Source: Flammeovirgaceae bacterium
Lineage (GTDB): Bacteria > Bacteroidota > Bacteroidia > Cytophagales > Cyclobacteriaceae
Reading direction: 5' to 3'
DNA length: 38,445 nucleotides
Assembly (NCBI GenBank): GCA_024638265.1
Contig: JAHEKQ010000027.1
Span: forward strand, 1 to 38,445
Shown: positions 1-9,256 of the stretch, one piece after another
Layout of the letters: every line of letters starts with the position of its first letter
How positions within the stretch are numbered: position 1 is the stretch's first letter
Notes under the pieces: generated by a model
What the model saw: the letters and a program-made list of their open reading frames with translations, nothing else
The model's database searches: none
What the model was told of the DNA's origin: nothing
Made by a program: the position numbers and the translations under genes

Positions 1-2316
1 TATGGTGGAATAATTCTCGAACAACTTAAGAAATTGGGAGCGAGCTGTGATTGGGAACGGACCAGTTTCACCATGGACCCCGATTATTATGATGCAGTTA
101 TTCGTGTATTCATTGATCTCTATAATAAGGGTTACATATACCGGGGTCTTCGGATGATCAATTGGGATACGGAGGCAAAGACTGCTTTATCGAATGAGGA
201 AGTCTTATATCGTGAAGAAGGAGAGCAGGCCGCCCTTTACAGTCTACGATACCAAATTGAAGGATCGCAAGATCAATATGTCACTGTTGCTACTGTACGC
301 CCTGAAACTATCCTCGGTGACACTGCAATTGCGGTAAATCCGGATGATAAAAGATATAAATCTCTCATCGGAAAAAATGCCCTCGTACCATTCATAAACA
401 GGCCTATTCCAATCATTGCGGATTCTTATGTTGACAAGGACTTCGGGACAGGCTGCCTGAAGGTAACACCCGCCCATGATCCAAACGATTATGAAATTGG
501 ACAGAGACATAATTTAGAAGTCATAGATACCTTAAATGATGACGGGACGCTCAATGAAAGATGTGAGGTAGAAAAGTATGTGGGTAAAGATAGATTTGTT
601 GTAAGGAAGGAAATAGTCAAAGACCTGAAGGAAGCCGGGCATCTAGTGGGTACCGAAGATTTCATTACGAAAATCGGACGTTCAGAGAGGACTGATACTG
701 TGGTAGAGCCTAAACTGTCGCTACAGTGGTTCATACGGATGAAAGATATATCCAAAAGGGCACTTGATGCGGTAGAAGGAGATGAAATCAAGCTATATCC
801 CTCCAAATTCAAGAATGTCTATCGACACTGGATGGAGAACGTGAGGGATTGGTGTATTTCCCGTCAATTGTGGTGGGGACACCGGATACCTGCATACTAT
901 TATGGTGATGGAGAAGATGATTTTGTCGTGGCGGAATCCCCCGAAGTGGCACTTCGATTGGCCCGTGAAAAATCCGGCAACAAATCACTATCCGCAGATG
1001 AATTAACACAGGATCCCGATGTTTTAGATACCTGGGCAAGTTCGTGGCTTTGGCCAATTGAGGTCTTTAATGGATTTGCGAGCAGTCACTTTGATCGTGA
1101 AAAGGGCAAGATCAAACCCGGATCAAACGAGGAACTCTCATTCTACTATCCCACAGAAGTGCTTGTTACAGCACCAGAAATACTATTCTTCTGGGTGGCC
1201 CGCATGATCATCGCGGGATATGAATACATGGATGAAAAGCCCTTTAAAGATGTTTATCTGACAGGTATTGTTCGGGATAAACAGGGAAGGAAAATGTCAA
1301 AATCGCTGGGAAATTCTCCTGATCCAATAGAGCTGATGGAAGAATATGGCGCAGACGCAGTACGAACCGGGATGTTATTCAGCAGTCCTGCCGGAAATGA
1401 CCTCCTATTTGATGTGAAACTCTGCGAGCAGGGAAGGAATTTTGCTAACAAGATCTGGAATGCTTTCCGACTGGTCAATGGATGGGAAATTACTGAGGAA
1501 TCTTCCCCTAAAAACGAAATGGCTATCAAGTGGTTTGAAAGCAGATTTAACCAGGCCCTTGATCAGATCAATGATCATTATACCAAATACAGGATCAGTG
1601 ATGTTCTAATGACGGTTTACAAGTTGACATGGAATGATTTCTGCAGCTGGTACCTTGAGATGATCAAGCCTGCATTTGGCGAGCCGCTCGACCGTGCTAC
1701 GTATGAGAAGACCATAGAATTTTTCGAGAAAGTATTGAAAGTCCTTCATCCTTTCATGCCCTTTATTACTGAAGAATTATGGCATGCAATGAAAGACCGG
1801 GATAATCAGGATTGTATAATAACTACCAACTGGCCTAAGCCCGGTTCTTTTGACACCGTACTCCTTAAGGAGTCGGAGCTCGCATTTGAAATCATCGCGC
1901 AAATCAGGAATTACAGGAACTCTAAGGGCATTTCACCCAAAGAAGTGCTATCTCTGCAATATCTCTCCTCTGATAATATTGACCTTTCTCATTTTGCTGA
2001 GATAATAAGCAAGCTATCCAATACCGACTCCATTGAAAAAATATCTGACTCTCTTGAATCGCCCGCGTTCATCATTCATGGCCATGAGTTCTATATTCCA
2101 AGAACAGAATCGATAGATGTCGAAGCGGAGAAAAAGAAGCTCCAGGAAGAGTTGAAGTATGCGCAAGGATTCAGGGACGTTACCCTGAAAAAACTAAACA
2201 ACGAGAAGTTTGTGCAGAATGCCCCGGAGCAGGTAGTAGCTAATGAGAGGAAAAAACTCGCTGATACCGAATCAAAAATTGCTGCTTTGGAAAAAAGCCT
2301 GGCGAAGTTGAATTAA
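1..2316 (+). CDS. valS: Valine--tRNA ligase, 5' truncated by window edge
   Basis: Class I aminoacyl-tRNA synthetase that charges tRNA-Val in the cytoplasm. The frame is open from base 1, so the gene starts outside the window. About 771 residues remain, compared with roughly 875 in full-length bacterial ValRS, so the Rossmann-fold start with the HIGH motif is missing. The editing (CP1) domain is visible, with the stretch TVRPETILGDTAIAVNP. The KMSKS signature is intact at 1291-1305, in the context GRKMSKSLGNSPDP. The anticodon-binding domain follows, and the last 65 or so residues are a charged heptad-like coiled coil, the ValRS tRNA-binding arm. The stop codon shares the bases TTAA with the stop of the converging alanine dehydrogenase-like gene. 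Nothing looks unusual in the part present. Confidence 0.97.
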   Translation, partial: YGGIILEQLKKLGASCDWERTSFTMDPDYYDAVIRVFIDLYNKGYIYRGLRMINWDTEAKTALSNEEVLYREEGEQAALYSLRYQIEGSQDQYVTVATVRPETILGDTAIAVNPDDKRYKSLIGKNALVPFINRPIPIIADSYVDKDFGTGCLKVTPAHDPNDYEIGQRHNLEVIDTLNDDGTLNERCEVEKYVGKDRFVVRKEIVKDLKEAGHLVGTEDFITKIGRSERTDTVVEPKLSLQWFIRMKDISKRALDAVEGDEIKLYPSKFKNVYRHWMENVRDWCISRQLWWGHRIPAYYYGDGEDDFVVAESPEVALRLAREKSGNKSLSADELTQDPDVLDTWASSWLWPIEVFNGFASSHFDREKGKIKPGSNEELSFYYPTEVLVTAPEILFFWVARMIIAGYEYMDEKPFKDVYLTGIVRDKQGRKMSKSLGNSPDPIELMEEYGADAVRTGMLFSSPAGNDLLFDVKLCEQGRNFANKIWNAFRLVNGWEITEESSPKNEMAIKWFESRFNQALDQINDHYTKYRISDVLMTVYKLTWNDFCSWYLEMIKPAFGEPLDRATYEKTIEFFEKVLKVLHPFMPFITEELWHAMKDRDNQDCIITTNWPKPGSFDTVLLKESELAFEIIAQIRNYRNSKGISPKEVLSLQYLSSDNIDLSHFAEIISKLSNTDSIEKISDSLESPAFIIHGHEFYIPRTESIDVEAEKKKLQEELKYAQGFRDVTLKKLNNEKFVQNAPEQVVANERKKLADTESKIAALEKSLAKLN

Positions 2317-3530
2317 AATCTTGCAGCCATCACTAGTTCAAGTTCCTTGAACTTCATTCCGAATTTACGAGCCACCTGTTCATTTGTTACGTATCCCTTG
2401 TAACAATAAACACCTTTCATAAACCAGCTGTGGTTGAAGATCATTTCTTCAATACCCCCCTCCTCGCCGGCGCGAATAACCGTAGGAGTAAAAATATTGC
2501 TCAGGGCAGTACTTGCAGTGTGAGGTACTCTAGAGCCGATATTAGGTACGCAATAGTGAATTACATCGTGCCTTCTGAAAACTGGCGAATCTAAGGTGGT
2601 AAGCTCACTGGTTTCAATACAGCCACCCTGGTCAATAGAGAGATCGACAATCAGGCTGTCAGGTTTCATTGCCGCTACCATTTCTTCGCTTATAACGTAC
2701 CTGACTCTCCCCTTCTCCGGTCTTATAGCCCCAATCACCACATCTGCATCCTTTAAAGCATAAGTCAAAGTGACGGTATCTATTGTCGAGGTGTACACTT
2801 GTTGCCCAATGGCGTGTTTTATTCTCCTCAGCTTATAAAGGTGATTGTCATAAATCTGTATCTCGGCACCCAGTCCAAGGGCGGCCCTTGCCGCAAACTC
2901 AGCAACGGTACCTGCACCCAGTATTACCACTTTGGTAGGCGGAACACCAGAAATACCTCCGATAATCACCCCTTTTCCATTGTTAATGTTACTAAGGTAC
3001 TCAGCCGCTATTAGCATCACGGTACTTCCCGCAATCTCACTTAACGCCCTGATGATTGGGAATCCACCCACCTTGTCTTCAATAAATTCGTAAGCCAGGG
3101 CGGTAACTCTTTTCTTGTTCAGTTCATTGACGAAGCTGGGCTTTTGATTTCCGAATTGCAAGGCAGAAATTAATGTCTGTCCCATTTTCATCAACCCAAT
3201 TTCAGCCTCGGTGGGAGGTTCGATCTTTAATATAATGTTGGATTTATATACCTCTTCAGGTGAATACACGATCCTGGCTCCTGCCTCGCTGTACTCATTG
3301 TCTGAAAACTTTGAACTTACTCCTGCATTGGTCTCTACTACAATTTCATGGCCATTATTCACCAGTATTTCCACAGCATCCGGTGTCAGTGATATCCTGC
3401 TCTCCTGAAGGGATATCTCGAGGGGCATCCCGATCTGTAAGGAACCTTTTTTTGATTTTATCGATGCCAGTTGCTCCTGAGGGTAAAGACTCGAGGATTG
3501 GGCCAGTTTTTCAAATCCGGGTTTAGTCAT
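2313..3530 (-). CDS. Alanine dehydrogenase / PNT-family protein lacking canonical catalytic residues
   Basis: A 405-residue member of the alanine dehydrogenase/transhydrogenase alpha family. The N-terminal domain has the conserved Arg (R45 in LEISLQESRISLTP). The dinucleotide-binding GAGTVAEFAARAALGLGAE motif lies at about 205-223, and the SIDQGG loop contains D300. A 30-residue N-terminal extension precedes the usual start. Aligning by eye without gaps to Mycobacterium tuberculosis Ald from memory, the substrate-binding Lys75 and His96 correspond to E104 and Q125 here, while Arg15 and Asp270 are kept. Oxidative deamination of alanine is therefore uncertain, and the protein may act on another substrate. 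The gene is last in a leftward porX-tsaE operon, with its start inside the end of tsaE (8-nt overlap). Confidence 0.85.
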   Translation of the reverse strand: MTKPGFEKLAQSSSLYPQEQLASIKSKKGSLQIGMPLEISLQESRISLTPDAVEILVNNGHEIVVETNAGVSSKFSDNEYSEAGARIVYSPEEVYKSNIILKIEPPTEAEIGLMKMGQTLISALQFGNQKPSFVNELNKKRVTALAYEFIEDKVGGFPIIRALSEIAGSTVMLIAAEYLSNINNGKGVIIGGISGVPPTKVVILGAGTVAEFAARAALGLGAEIQIYDNHLYKLRRIKHAIGQQVYTSTIDTVTLTYALKDADVVIGAIRPEKGRVRYVISEEMVAAMKPDSLIVDLSIDQGGCIETSELTTLDSPVFRRHDVIHYCVPNIGSRVPHTASTALSNIFTPTVIRAGEEGGIEEMIFNHSWFMKGVYCYKGYVTNEQVARKFGMKFKELELVMAARF

Positions 3531-3963
3531 GCTTCACAAGTTGATACTGACGCCGATTCTCACTGGGAGAACGGATTATAATTTCCATATAAGGCGGATC
3601 AATTAATTCTTCTACTAGTTCAGGCCATTCAATCAGGCATGGGTACCCTGATTCGAGGTATTCCTGGAATCCAATATCAAATACTTCCGCCTTGCTGTTA
3701 AGCCGATACAAATCCATATGATAGGCTTTTCCGGAATTATTGAGTTCATACTCATTGATTAAGGAAAACGTAGGACTGGTAGCCGAATCCAGACTTCCCA
3801 GTTCGGCTAAAACGCTCTTAACCAAAGTTGTCTTTCCCGCACCAAGTTCACCTTTCATCAGACAAATGGGATACCTGTTCAATTCTCGAACAATTATTCC
3901 TGATACATGACTCAAATTATGTAATTCAGATTCAAGTAATACTTCAATCCCTTCGCCTATCAT
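3523..3963 (-). CDS. tsaE: tRNA threonylcarbamoyladenosine biosynthesis ATPase TsaE
   Basis: A 146-residue P-loop ATPase of the YjeE/TsaE family. It works with TsaB and TsaD in making t6A at position 37 of ANN-decoding tRNAs. The Walker A motif GELGAGKTT lies at residues 38-46. The family-typical SPTFSLINEY, HMDLYRL and IEWPE motifs follow in order. Length matches the family (about 140-160 residues). The gene start overlaps the end of porX by 20 nt and its end overlaps the alanine dehydrogenase-like gene by 8 nt, so the three are probably one transcript with coupled translation. No tsaB or tsaD lies in this window. Confidence 0.95.
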   Translation of the reverse strand: MIGEGIEVLLESELHNLSHVSGIIVRELNRYPICLMKGELGAGKTTLVKSVLAELGSLDSATSPTFSLINEYELNNSGKAYHMDLYRLNSKAEVFDIGFQEYLESGYPCLIEWPELVEELIDPPYMEIIIRSPSENRRQYQLVKHD

Positions 3964-5518
3964 ATTTCGAATTTAAAGAAATAATCGGAATAATCATCTC
4001 CTCCAATGACACTCCGCCATGCTGAAAAGTGTCCCTGAAATAGTTCACGTAATAGTTATAATTATTGGGGTAGGCGAAGAATTGATTTTCTGTTGCAAAC
4101 ACAAATGAGGCGGAAAGACTGGTTTGCGGCAACGCAAATTCAGCGGGATTCTTGCACTCCAATATTTTTCCGCCCTCATAGCCCAGGTTTTTACCTACTT
4201 TATATCGGAGGTTTGTATTTGTATTTCGATCCCCGAGAATCTTAAATGGTTTTTTCACCCTTATAGTACCATGATCTGTAGTTATCACTAATCGTCCACC
4301 CAATTGACCAATTTTTTTAATGGCCTCGAACAGTGGAGAATGCAGAAACCAGGAACGTGTAATACTCCTGTAAGCTGACTCGTCGGGTGCTAATTCCCGA
4401 ATCATTGCCATATCCGTCCTTGCATGTGACAGCATATCAACAAAATTGTAAACGATAACATTGAGGGATCTGCTCATCAGGTTATTAATGCTCTCAATTA
4501 GCGCTTTCCCCTGGTTTACGTGTTTGATCTTCTGATAGCTGTACTTTGTATTAGACAGATTATTCTTCTTCAACAGAATTTCAATCCAGTCCTCTTCATT
4601 GTTATTTTTTCCCTCTTCAGATTCCTCCCCAACCCAAAACTGGGAGTGGTTTTCCGCCATTTCAAGAGGGAGCATTCCCGAAAATATGGAGTTCCGGGCA
4701 TAAGCAGTCGTGGTAGGTAAAATTGAATAGTAGGAATCCTCCTGCTCAATCGTAAAATCATCAATAAAAAACGGCTCGATAATCTTCCATTGGTCGTATC
4801 GCAGATTATCGATTAGTATGAAAAAAAGCGGGGATTGATCTTCGAGCTTGGGGAGAACCTCCTTTGACATCAATTGATGACTCATCAGGGGACGATCAAT
4901 GTTGGGGTCATTTATCCAGGAGTGGTAGTTAGATTGGATGTAACGGGCGAAATTTGCATTTGCTTCGTCCTGCTGCATATTCAAGACCTCGGCCATACTG
5001 TTATTTCCGGTATTTTCGATCTCCAGTTCCCAATAGACCAGTTTCTTATAAATTTCCATCCAGCCCCTGTGATCAAGGTCCCCATTAACGGCCATGCTGA
5101 TATCCCTGAACTCCTGTTGGAAATTCAAATTGGTCTTCTCGGTGACTAAGCGTTTATTCTCAAGGATGCGCTTCATCGAGAGTAGTATCTGGTTGGGGTT
5201 GATCGGTTTGATCAGGTAATCGGCAATCTTTGACCCTATTGCCTCTTCCATGATACTCTCCTCTTCATTCTTTGTAATCATTACAACCGGAAGATTCGGA
5301 TGTACCGATTTGATTTTGCTCAATGTTTCCAGTCCGTTCATTCCCGGCATGTTCTCATCCAGGAATACCACATCGTAATGATGGGATTCGCACATCTCTA
5401 TAGCCTCAGCACCATTATTGACAGGTGTAATAGTATTTCCCTTCCCCTCCAGGAACAAGATATGAGGCTTGAGCATGTCTATCTCATCGTCAGCCCACAA
5501 AATGTTATATCTTTGCAT
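3944..5518 (-). CDS. porX: PorX, response regulator with PglZ phosphatase-like effector domain
   Basis: A 524-residue protein with an N-terminal CheY-like receiver. It has the acidic pair D10-D11, the phospho-acceptor D54 in VVFLDENMPG, and K104 in YLIKP. A helical linker follows, then a PglZ (alkaline-phosphatase superfamily) domain. That domain shows metal and nucleophile motifs: D237 in ILIDNLRYDQW, the T269-T271 cluster before AYARNSIFSG, and TTDHGT near residue 415. This order is diagnostic of PorX, which with the kinase PorY controls type IX secretion genes in Porphyromonas gingivalis. The PglZ domain there is reported to hydrolyse oligonucleotides. The gene leads the leftward porX-tsaE-ald operon and is head-to-head with the HD phosphohydrolase gene. 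No porY-like kinase is in the window. Confidence 0.94.
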   Translation of the reverse strand: MQRYNILWADDEIDMLKPHILFLEGKGNTITPVNNGAEAIEMCESHHYDVVFLDENMPGMNGLETLSKIKSVHPNLPVVMITKNEEESIMEEAIGSKIADYLIKPINPNQILLSMKRILENKRLVTEKTNLNFQQEFRDISMAVNGDLDHRGWMEIYKKLVYWELEIENTGNNSMAEVLNMQQDEANANFARYIQSNYHSWINDPNIDRPLMSHQLMSKEVLPKLEDQSPLFFILIDNLRYDQWKIIEPFFIDDFTIEQEDSYYSILPTTTAYARNSIFSGMLPLEMAENHSQFWVGEESEEGKNNNEEDWIEILLKKNNLSNTKYSYQKIKHVNQGKALIESINNLMSRSLNVIVYNFVDMLSHARTDMAMIRELAPDESAYRSITRSWFLHSPLFEAIKKIGQLGGRLVITTDHGTIRVKKPFKILGDRNTNTNLRYKVGKNLGYEGGKILECKNPAEFALPQTSLSASFVFATENQFFAYPNNYNYYVNYFRDTFQHGGVSLEEMIIPIISLNSKYDRRRD

Positions 5519-5577
5519 CAGCTATTTTTTGGCAATCTTTAATATACGACGAACCACCCCAATATCTACCAAAAAAT

Positions 5578-6804
5578 TTGGAAATAGTAAAAATTATCAA
5601 CGATCCAGTTTATGGGTTTATCCATATAAAAAGTCCCCTAGTACTGGAGATAATCGATCACCCTATTTTCCAAAGACTTCGCAGGATAAAACAGCTCGGT
5701 ATTTCAGATTATATTTTCCCCGGGGCCGTCCATACGCGTTTTCAGCACGCCCTTGGGGCAATGAGCATTACAGAAAAAGCGCTGGATACTTTGCGGGTCA
5801 AGGGGATAGAAATAAGTGATAAAGAATATGAAGCAACTCAGCTTGCCGTCTTGCTTCATGATATAGGACATGGTCCTTTTTCTCATTCACTGGAAGAAGT
5901 ACTGATGCCTAATGTCTCTCACGAAAGTATTAGTTACCAGTACATGAACTTGCTCAATAAGCAATTCAATGGAGCCCTTGACCTCACACTTAAGATTTTT
6001 CGGAATAGTTATCACCGTTATTTCTTTCATGAACTTGTAAACAGCCAACTGGATCTTGACAGGATGGACTACCTTCTCAGGGACAGTTTCTTTACAGGCG
6101 TACCTGAAGGACGTATCAATGTTGACAGGATCATTCAACTACTCAATGTTGTTGATAATAAACTGGTGGCAGAAGAAAAGGCCCTTTATACGATTGAAAA
6201 CTTTCTAAATGCCAGGAGATTGATGTATTGGCAAGTCTATCTCCACAAAACCAGCCTTGGGGCAGACAGGCTGCTAGTAAATATTATCTCACGTGCGCGT
6301 GACCTGGTAAAAGCAGGTGAGGTACTTCCCGGGCCCCCGGACTTCATGGATATTCTGAGCAATCCACCGGAACACGAAAATCTGGTTGAGAACAAGGTCC
6401 TATCCAAATTCGGAAGAATAGATGATTATGATGTGATTGGGTCTCTTAAACTTTGGGTACATGTAAATGATAAGATATTATCTACCCTCTCAAAAATGTT
6501 CCTAGATAGGAAAATCTTCAGGGTGAAACTGAGTTCAGAAGCCATCGATAAAGATGAATTGATGAGTCTTAAAAATGCAGTTGCACATAAGTATAATGTA
6601 CTCAACCAGGAAACCCGATATTTCCTTTCCTATGGTAAAGTCACTAATGAGGCTTACCTTTCGGGCGGCAATGGCATACAAATGCTCCAAAAGAACGGTC
6701 AAATAGTTGACATTGCCGATGCTGCAGATTTACCTAATATCCAGGCAATGAGCAGGGTCGTGTCAAAACATTTTTTATGTAAACCAAAAAATCTCTACCT
6801 CTGA
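5578..6804 (+). CDS. HD domain phosphohydrolase (dGTPase/SAMHD1-like family)
   Basis: A 408-residue HD-superfamily metal-dependent phosphohydrolase. The N-terminal IINDPVYGFIHI sequence is typical of the SAMHD1-like branch common in Bacteroidetes. Metal ligands appear in order: H52 and H57 in VHTRFQHALG, H94-D95 in LLHDIGHGPFSHSLE, and D161 in SQLDLDRMDYLLRDS. A dNTP triphosphohydrolase or related nucleotide phosphatase role is inferred from the family; the substrate is unknown. The start is set at TTG 5578 because no ATG in frame precedes the conserved block, and the frame runs upstream into the 59-bp gap shared with porX. The stop is 2 nt before lpxD, so it is probably the first gene of the lipid A operon. 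Confidence 0.88.
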   Translation: MEIVKIINDPVYGFIHIKSPLVLEIIDHPIFQRLRRIKQLGISDYIFPGAVHTRFQHALGAMSITEKALDTLRVKGIEISDKEYEATQLAVLLHDIGHGPFSHSLEEVLMPNVSHESISYQYMNLLNKQFNGALDLTLKIFRNSYHRYFFHELVNSQLDLDRMDYLLRDSFFTGVPEGRINVDRIIQLLNVVDNKLVAEEKALYTIENFLNARRLMYWQVYLHKTSLGADRLLVNIISRARDLVKAGEVLPGPPDFMDILSNPPEHENLVENKVLSKFGRIDDYDVIGSLKLWVHVNDKILSTLSKMFLDRKIFRVKLSSEAIDKDELMSLKNAVAHKYNVLNQETRYFLSYGKVTNEAYLSGGNGIQMLQKNGQIVDIADAADLPNIQAMSRVVSKHFLCKPKNLYL

Positions 6805-6806
6805 GA

Positions 6807-7865
6807 ATGGAGTTAAGTACTAAACAACTGGCAGGTCTTCTTGGCGGTGAAATAGAAGGCGATGAAAATGTAGTATTAAACAATATTGCGAAGATTGAGA
6901 CTGCGGGGCCAAAAGACCTGGCCTTTTTATCAAATCCCAAGTACGAGTCTTTTGTCTATGAATCAGATGCCGGGGCGATCCTGGTAAAAAGAGATTTTCG
7001 TATTACTAAACCAGTGAAGACTACCCTTATAAGGGTTGATGACCCCTACCTGGCATTCACGATGATCCTCAAACAATACGAACAGGCAGCAAGGGATAAC
7101 AAAAACGGAATAGAACAACCGAGCTTTTGCCATGAAACCGCTAAGGTGGGTAAGAATATTTACCGCGGTGCTTTTTCCTATATCGGGGCTCATTCTGAAT
7201 TGGCTGACAACGTTAAGCTCTATCCAAACAGCTTCATAGGCGAAAATGTCAGGATCGGTGAAAACACTGTCATTTATCCAGGTGTTAAGGTCCAGGATCA
7301 TTGTATTATCGGCCGAAACGTTGTGATCCACAGTGGAGCCGTAATTGGAAGCGACGGATTTGGTTTTGCCCCCAGGGAGGATGGAAGCTATGATAGTATT
7401 CCACAGTTAGGTAACGTAGTTTTGGAAGATGAAGTAAACATCGGAGCCAACACGGTAGTAGACAGGGCAACCTTACCAGGTGAATCTACGGTGGTTGAAA
7501 AAGGCGCCAAACTGGATAACCTGATTCAAATTGCGCATAACGTTCGTATCGGTGAGAGTACCGTAATGGCAGCTCAAACTGGCGTTTCAGGGAGTAGTAA
7601 AGTGGGAAAATACTGCATGATGGGTGGACAAGTGGGTATTGCGGGTCACCTTGAAATTGCGGATAATACAGGAATAGGTGCACAGGCCGGCATTGCAAAG
7701 TCAGTAAAAAAGAAGGGAACCAAGATCATTGGTTCTCCAGCCATCTCCGTAATGGACTACTTTAAATCTTACACGGTATTCACCACTTTGCCCGAAATGA
7801 GCAGACGTCTCAAACAACTTGAAGAAAAAGTGCTAAATTTGCCCGAATTTTCAGACAAAGAATGA
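6807..7865 (+). CDS. lpxD: UDP-3-O-(3-hydroxyacyl)glucosamine N-acyltransferase
   Basis: A 352-residue acyltransferase for the third step of lipid A synthesis. It transfers a hydroxyacyl chain from ACP to the 2-amino group of the UDP-linked sugar. The N-terminal uridine-binding domain (about residues 1-100) is followed by a left-handed beta helix of hexapeptide repeats from about 110 to 310. The catalytic His is H244 in IQIAHNVRIGE, and HSGAVIGSDGFGFAP is the family signature. A C-terminal helix ends the protein. The ATG lies 2 nt after the HD gene stop, and the end overlaps lpxC/fabZ by the ATGA arrangement, implying coupled translation. Confidence 0.97.
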   Translation: MELSTKQLAGLLGGEIEGDENVVLNNIAKIETAGPKDLAFLSNPKYESFVYESDAGAILVKRDFRITKPVKTTLIRVDDPYLAFTMILKQYEQAARDNKNGIEQPSFCHETAKVGKNIYRGAFSYIGAHSELADNVKLYPNSFIGENVRIGENTVIYPGVKVQDHCIIGRNVVIHSGAVIGSDGFGFAPREDGSYDSIPQLGNVVLEDEVNIGANTVVDRATLPGESTVVEKGAKLDNLIQIAHNVRIGESTVMAAQTGVSGSSKVGKYCMMGGQVGIAGHLEIADNTGIGAQAGIAKSVKKKGTKIIGSPAISVMDYFKSYTVFTTLPEMSRRLKQLEEKVLNLPEFSDKE

Positions 7866-9256
7866 ACATCAAGCAGCATACCATCAGTAAAGAGGTAACC
7901 TTGAGTGGTGTCGGATTGCACACTGGGGTTGACACCAAAATGAAATTCCTTCCGGCAAAACCTGACCATGGAATCAAATTTCAGCGGGTTGATCTTGAAG
8001 GGGAACCCATAGTAGACGCCGATGTCGATAATGTAGTAGACCTTTCGCGAGGTACCACCATTGAACAAAATGGTGCCCGAATAGCTACGGTAGAACATGT
8101 TTTGGCAGCACTTGTAGGCTTGGAGATCGACAATATACTCATTCAGTTGGATGGCCCAGAGCCCCCTATTATGGATGGCAGCAGTGTGGAATTTGTCAAT
8201 ATCCTTAAAAAAGCCGGTTCTAAGGAACAAAATGCGCTCAGAAATTTTTTCGAGGTGCAGGACAGTATTTTTTACCGCGAACCATCGAGGGATGTTGAAA
8301 TGGCAGCCCTTCCTCTCGATGATTACCGGGTAACGGTAATGGTGGATTATAATTCACCTGTTTTGGGCTCTCAGCATGCCTCGTTGACAGACATTTCCCA
8401 GTTCCAGGATGAAATAGCCAATTGCAGAACATTTTGTTTTCTGCATGAGTTAGAGGAATTGCATAAGAACAACCTCATTAAAGGTGGCGATCTGAATAAC
8501 GCGATAGTCGTTGTCGATCGAAAGGTGGAAGATGACGAATTAGATTACCTCGCTGAGCTTTTCAATAAGCCGAAAGTAGAAGTAAAACAGGAAGGAATCC
8601 TCAATAATGTAGAATTGCGCTACAAGAATGAGCCCGCCAGGCACAAGCTCCTGGATGTTATGGGTGACCTGGCACTTGTCGGAAGACCAATCAAGGCACA
8701 AATACTAGCTGCAAGGCCTGGTCACGCGGCCAATGTTGCATTTGCAAGAAAACTTAAGAAGGCTATGGTGGAAGCTGAAAAACACAGCGTCCCCAAATAT
8801 GATCCAAACCTCCCCCCTGTTCTGGATATCAACCAGATCACAGCATCCCTGCCACATAGGTATCCTTTTCTTCTGATTGATAAGATCATCCACCTCGATG
8901 AAGAAAGTGTTACCGGGATCAAGAATGTAACCATGAACGAACCGTTTTTCCAGGGCCACTTTCCAAACAACCCTGTATTCCCGGGGGTATTACAGGTTGA
9001 ATCGATGGCCCAGATCGGTGGAATCCTGGTTTTGAATACTGTTGAGGACCCTGAGAACTATTGGACTTATTTCCTGAGTATCGAAGGGTTCAAGTTTAGA
9101 AAAATGGTATTACCGGGTGATACGTTGATCCTCAAATGTGAATTACTGGCACCAATTAAGCGAGGCATTGCGAAAATGTATGGAAGGGGTTATGTTGGGA
9201 AAAATCTCGTCTGTGAAGGCACAATGGTAGCCAGTATTGTAAGGAAAGATTTATGA
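7862..9256 (+). CDS. lpxC/fabZ: Bifunctional UDP-3-O-acyl-N-acetylglucosamine deacetylase / 3-hydroxyacyl-ACP dehydratase
   Basis: A 464-residue natural fusion. Residues 1 to about 310 are LpxC, the zinc deacetylase that commits sugar to lipid A, with zinc ligands H79 (TVEHVLAAL), H261 and D265 (HKLLDVMGDL) and the general acid H288 (GHAANVAFA). After a short linker (YDPNLPPVLDINQI), residues 320-464 form FabZ, the hot-dog dehydratase of fatty-acid elongation. It has LPHRYPFLLID and the catalytic H366 and E380 in GHFPNNPVFPGVLQVE. The fusion is a known Bacteroidetes trait and ties acyl-chain dehydration to lipid A commitment. ATGA overlaps on both sides couple it to lpxD and lpxA. Confidence 0.97.
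   Translation: MNIKQHTISKEVTLSGVGLHTGVDTKMKFLPAKPDHGIKFQRVDLEGEPIVDADVDNVVDLSRGTTIEQNGARIATVEHVLAALVGLEIDNILIQLDGPEPPIMDGSSVEFVNILKKAGSKEQNALRNFFEVQDSIFYREPSRDVEMAALPLDDYRVTVMVDYNSPVLGSQHASLTDISQFQDEIANCRTFCFLHELEELHKNNLIKGGDLNNAIVVVDRKVEDDELDYLAELFNKPKVEVKQEGILNNVELRYKNEPARHKLLDVMGDLALVGRPIKAQILAARPGHAANVAFARKLKKAMVEAEKHSVPKYDPNLPPVLDINQITASLPHRYPFLLIDKIIHLDEESVTGIKNVTMNEPFFQGHFPNNPVFPGVLQVESMAQIGGILVLNTVEDPENYWTYFLSIEGFKFRKMVLPGDTLILKCELLAPIKRGIAKMYGRGYVGKNLVCEGTMVASIVRKDL

Noticed and set aside
7769-8230. Minus-strand open frame of 153 codons
   Set aside because: It lies opposite lpxD and lpxC/fabZ, both strongly supported; the translation has no domain features.
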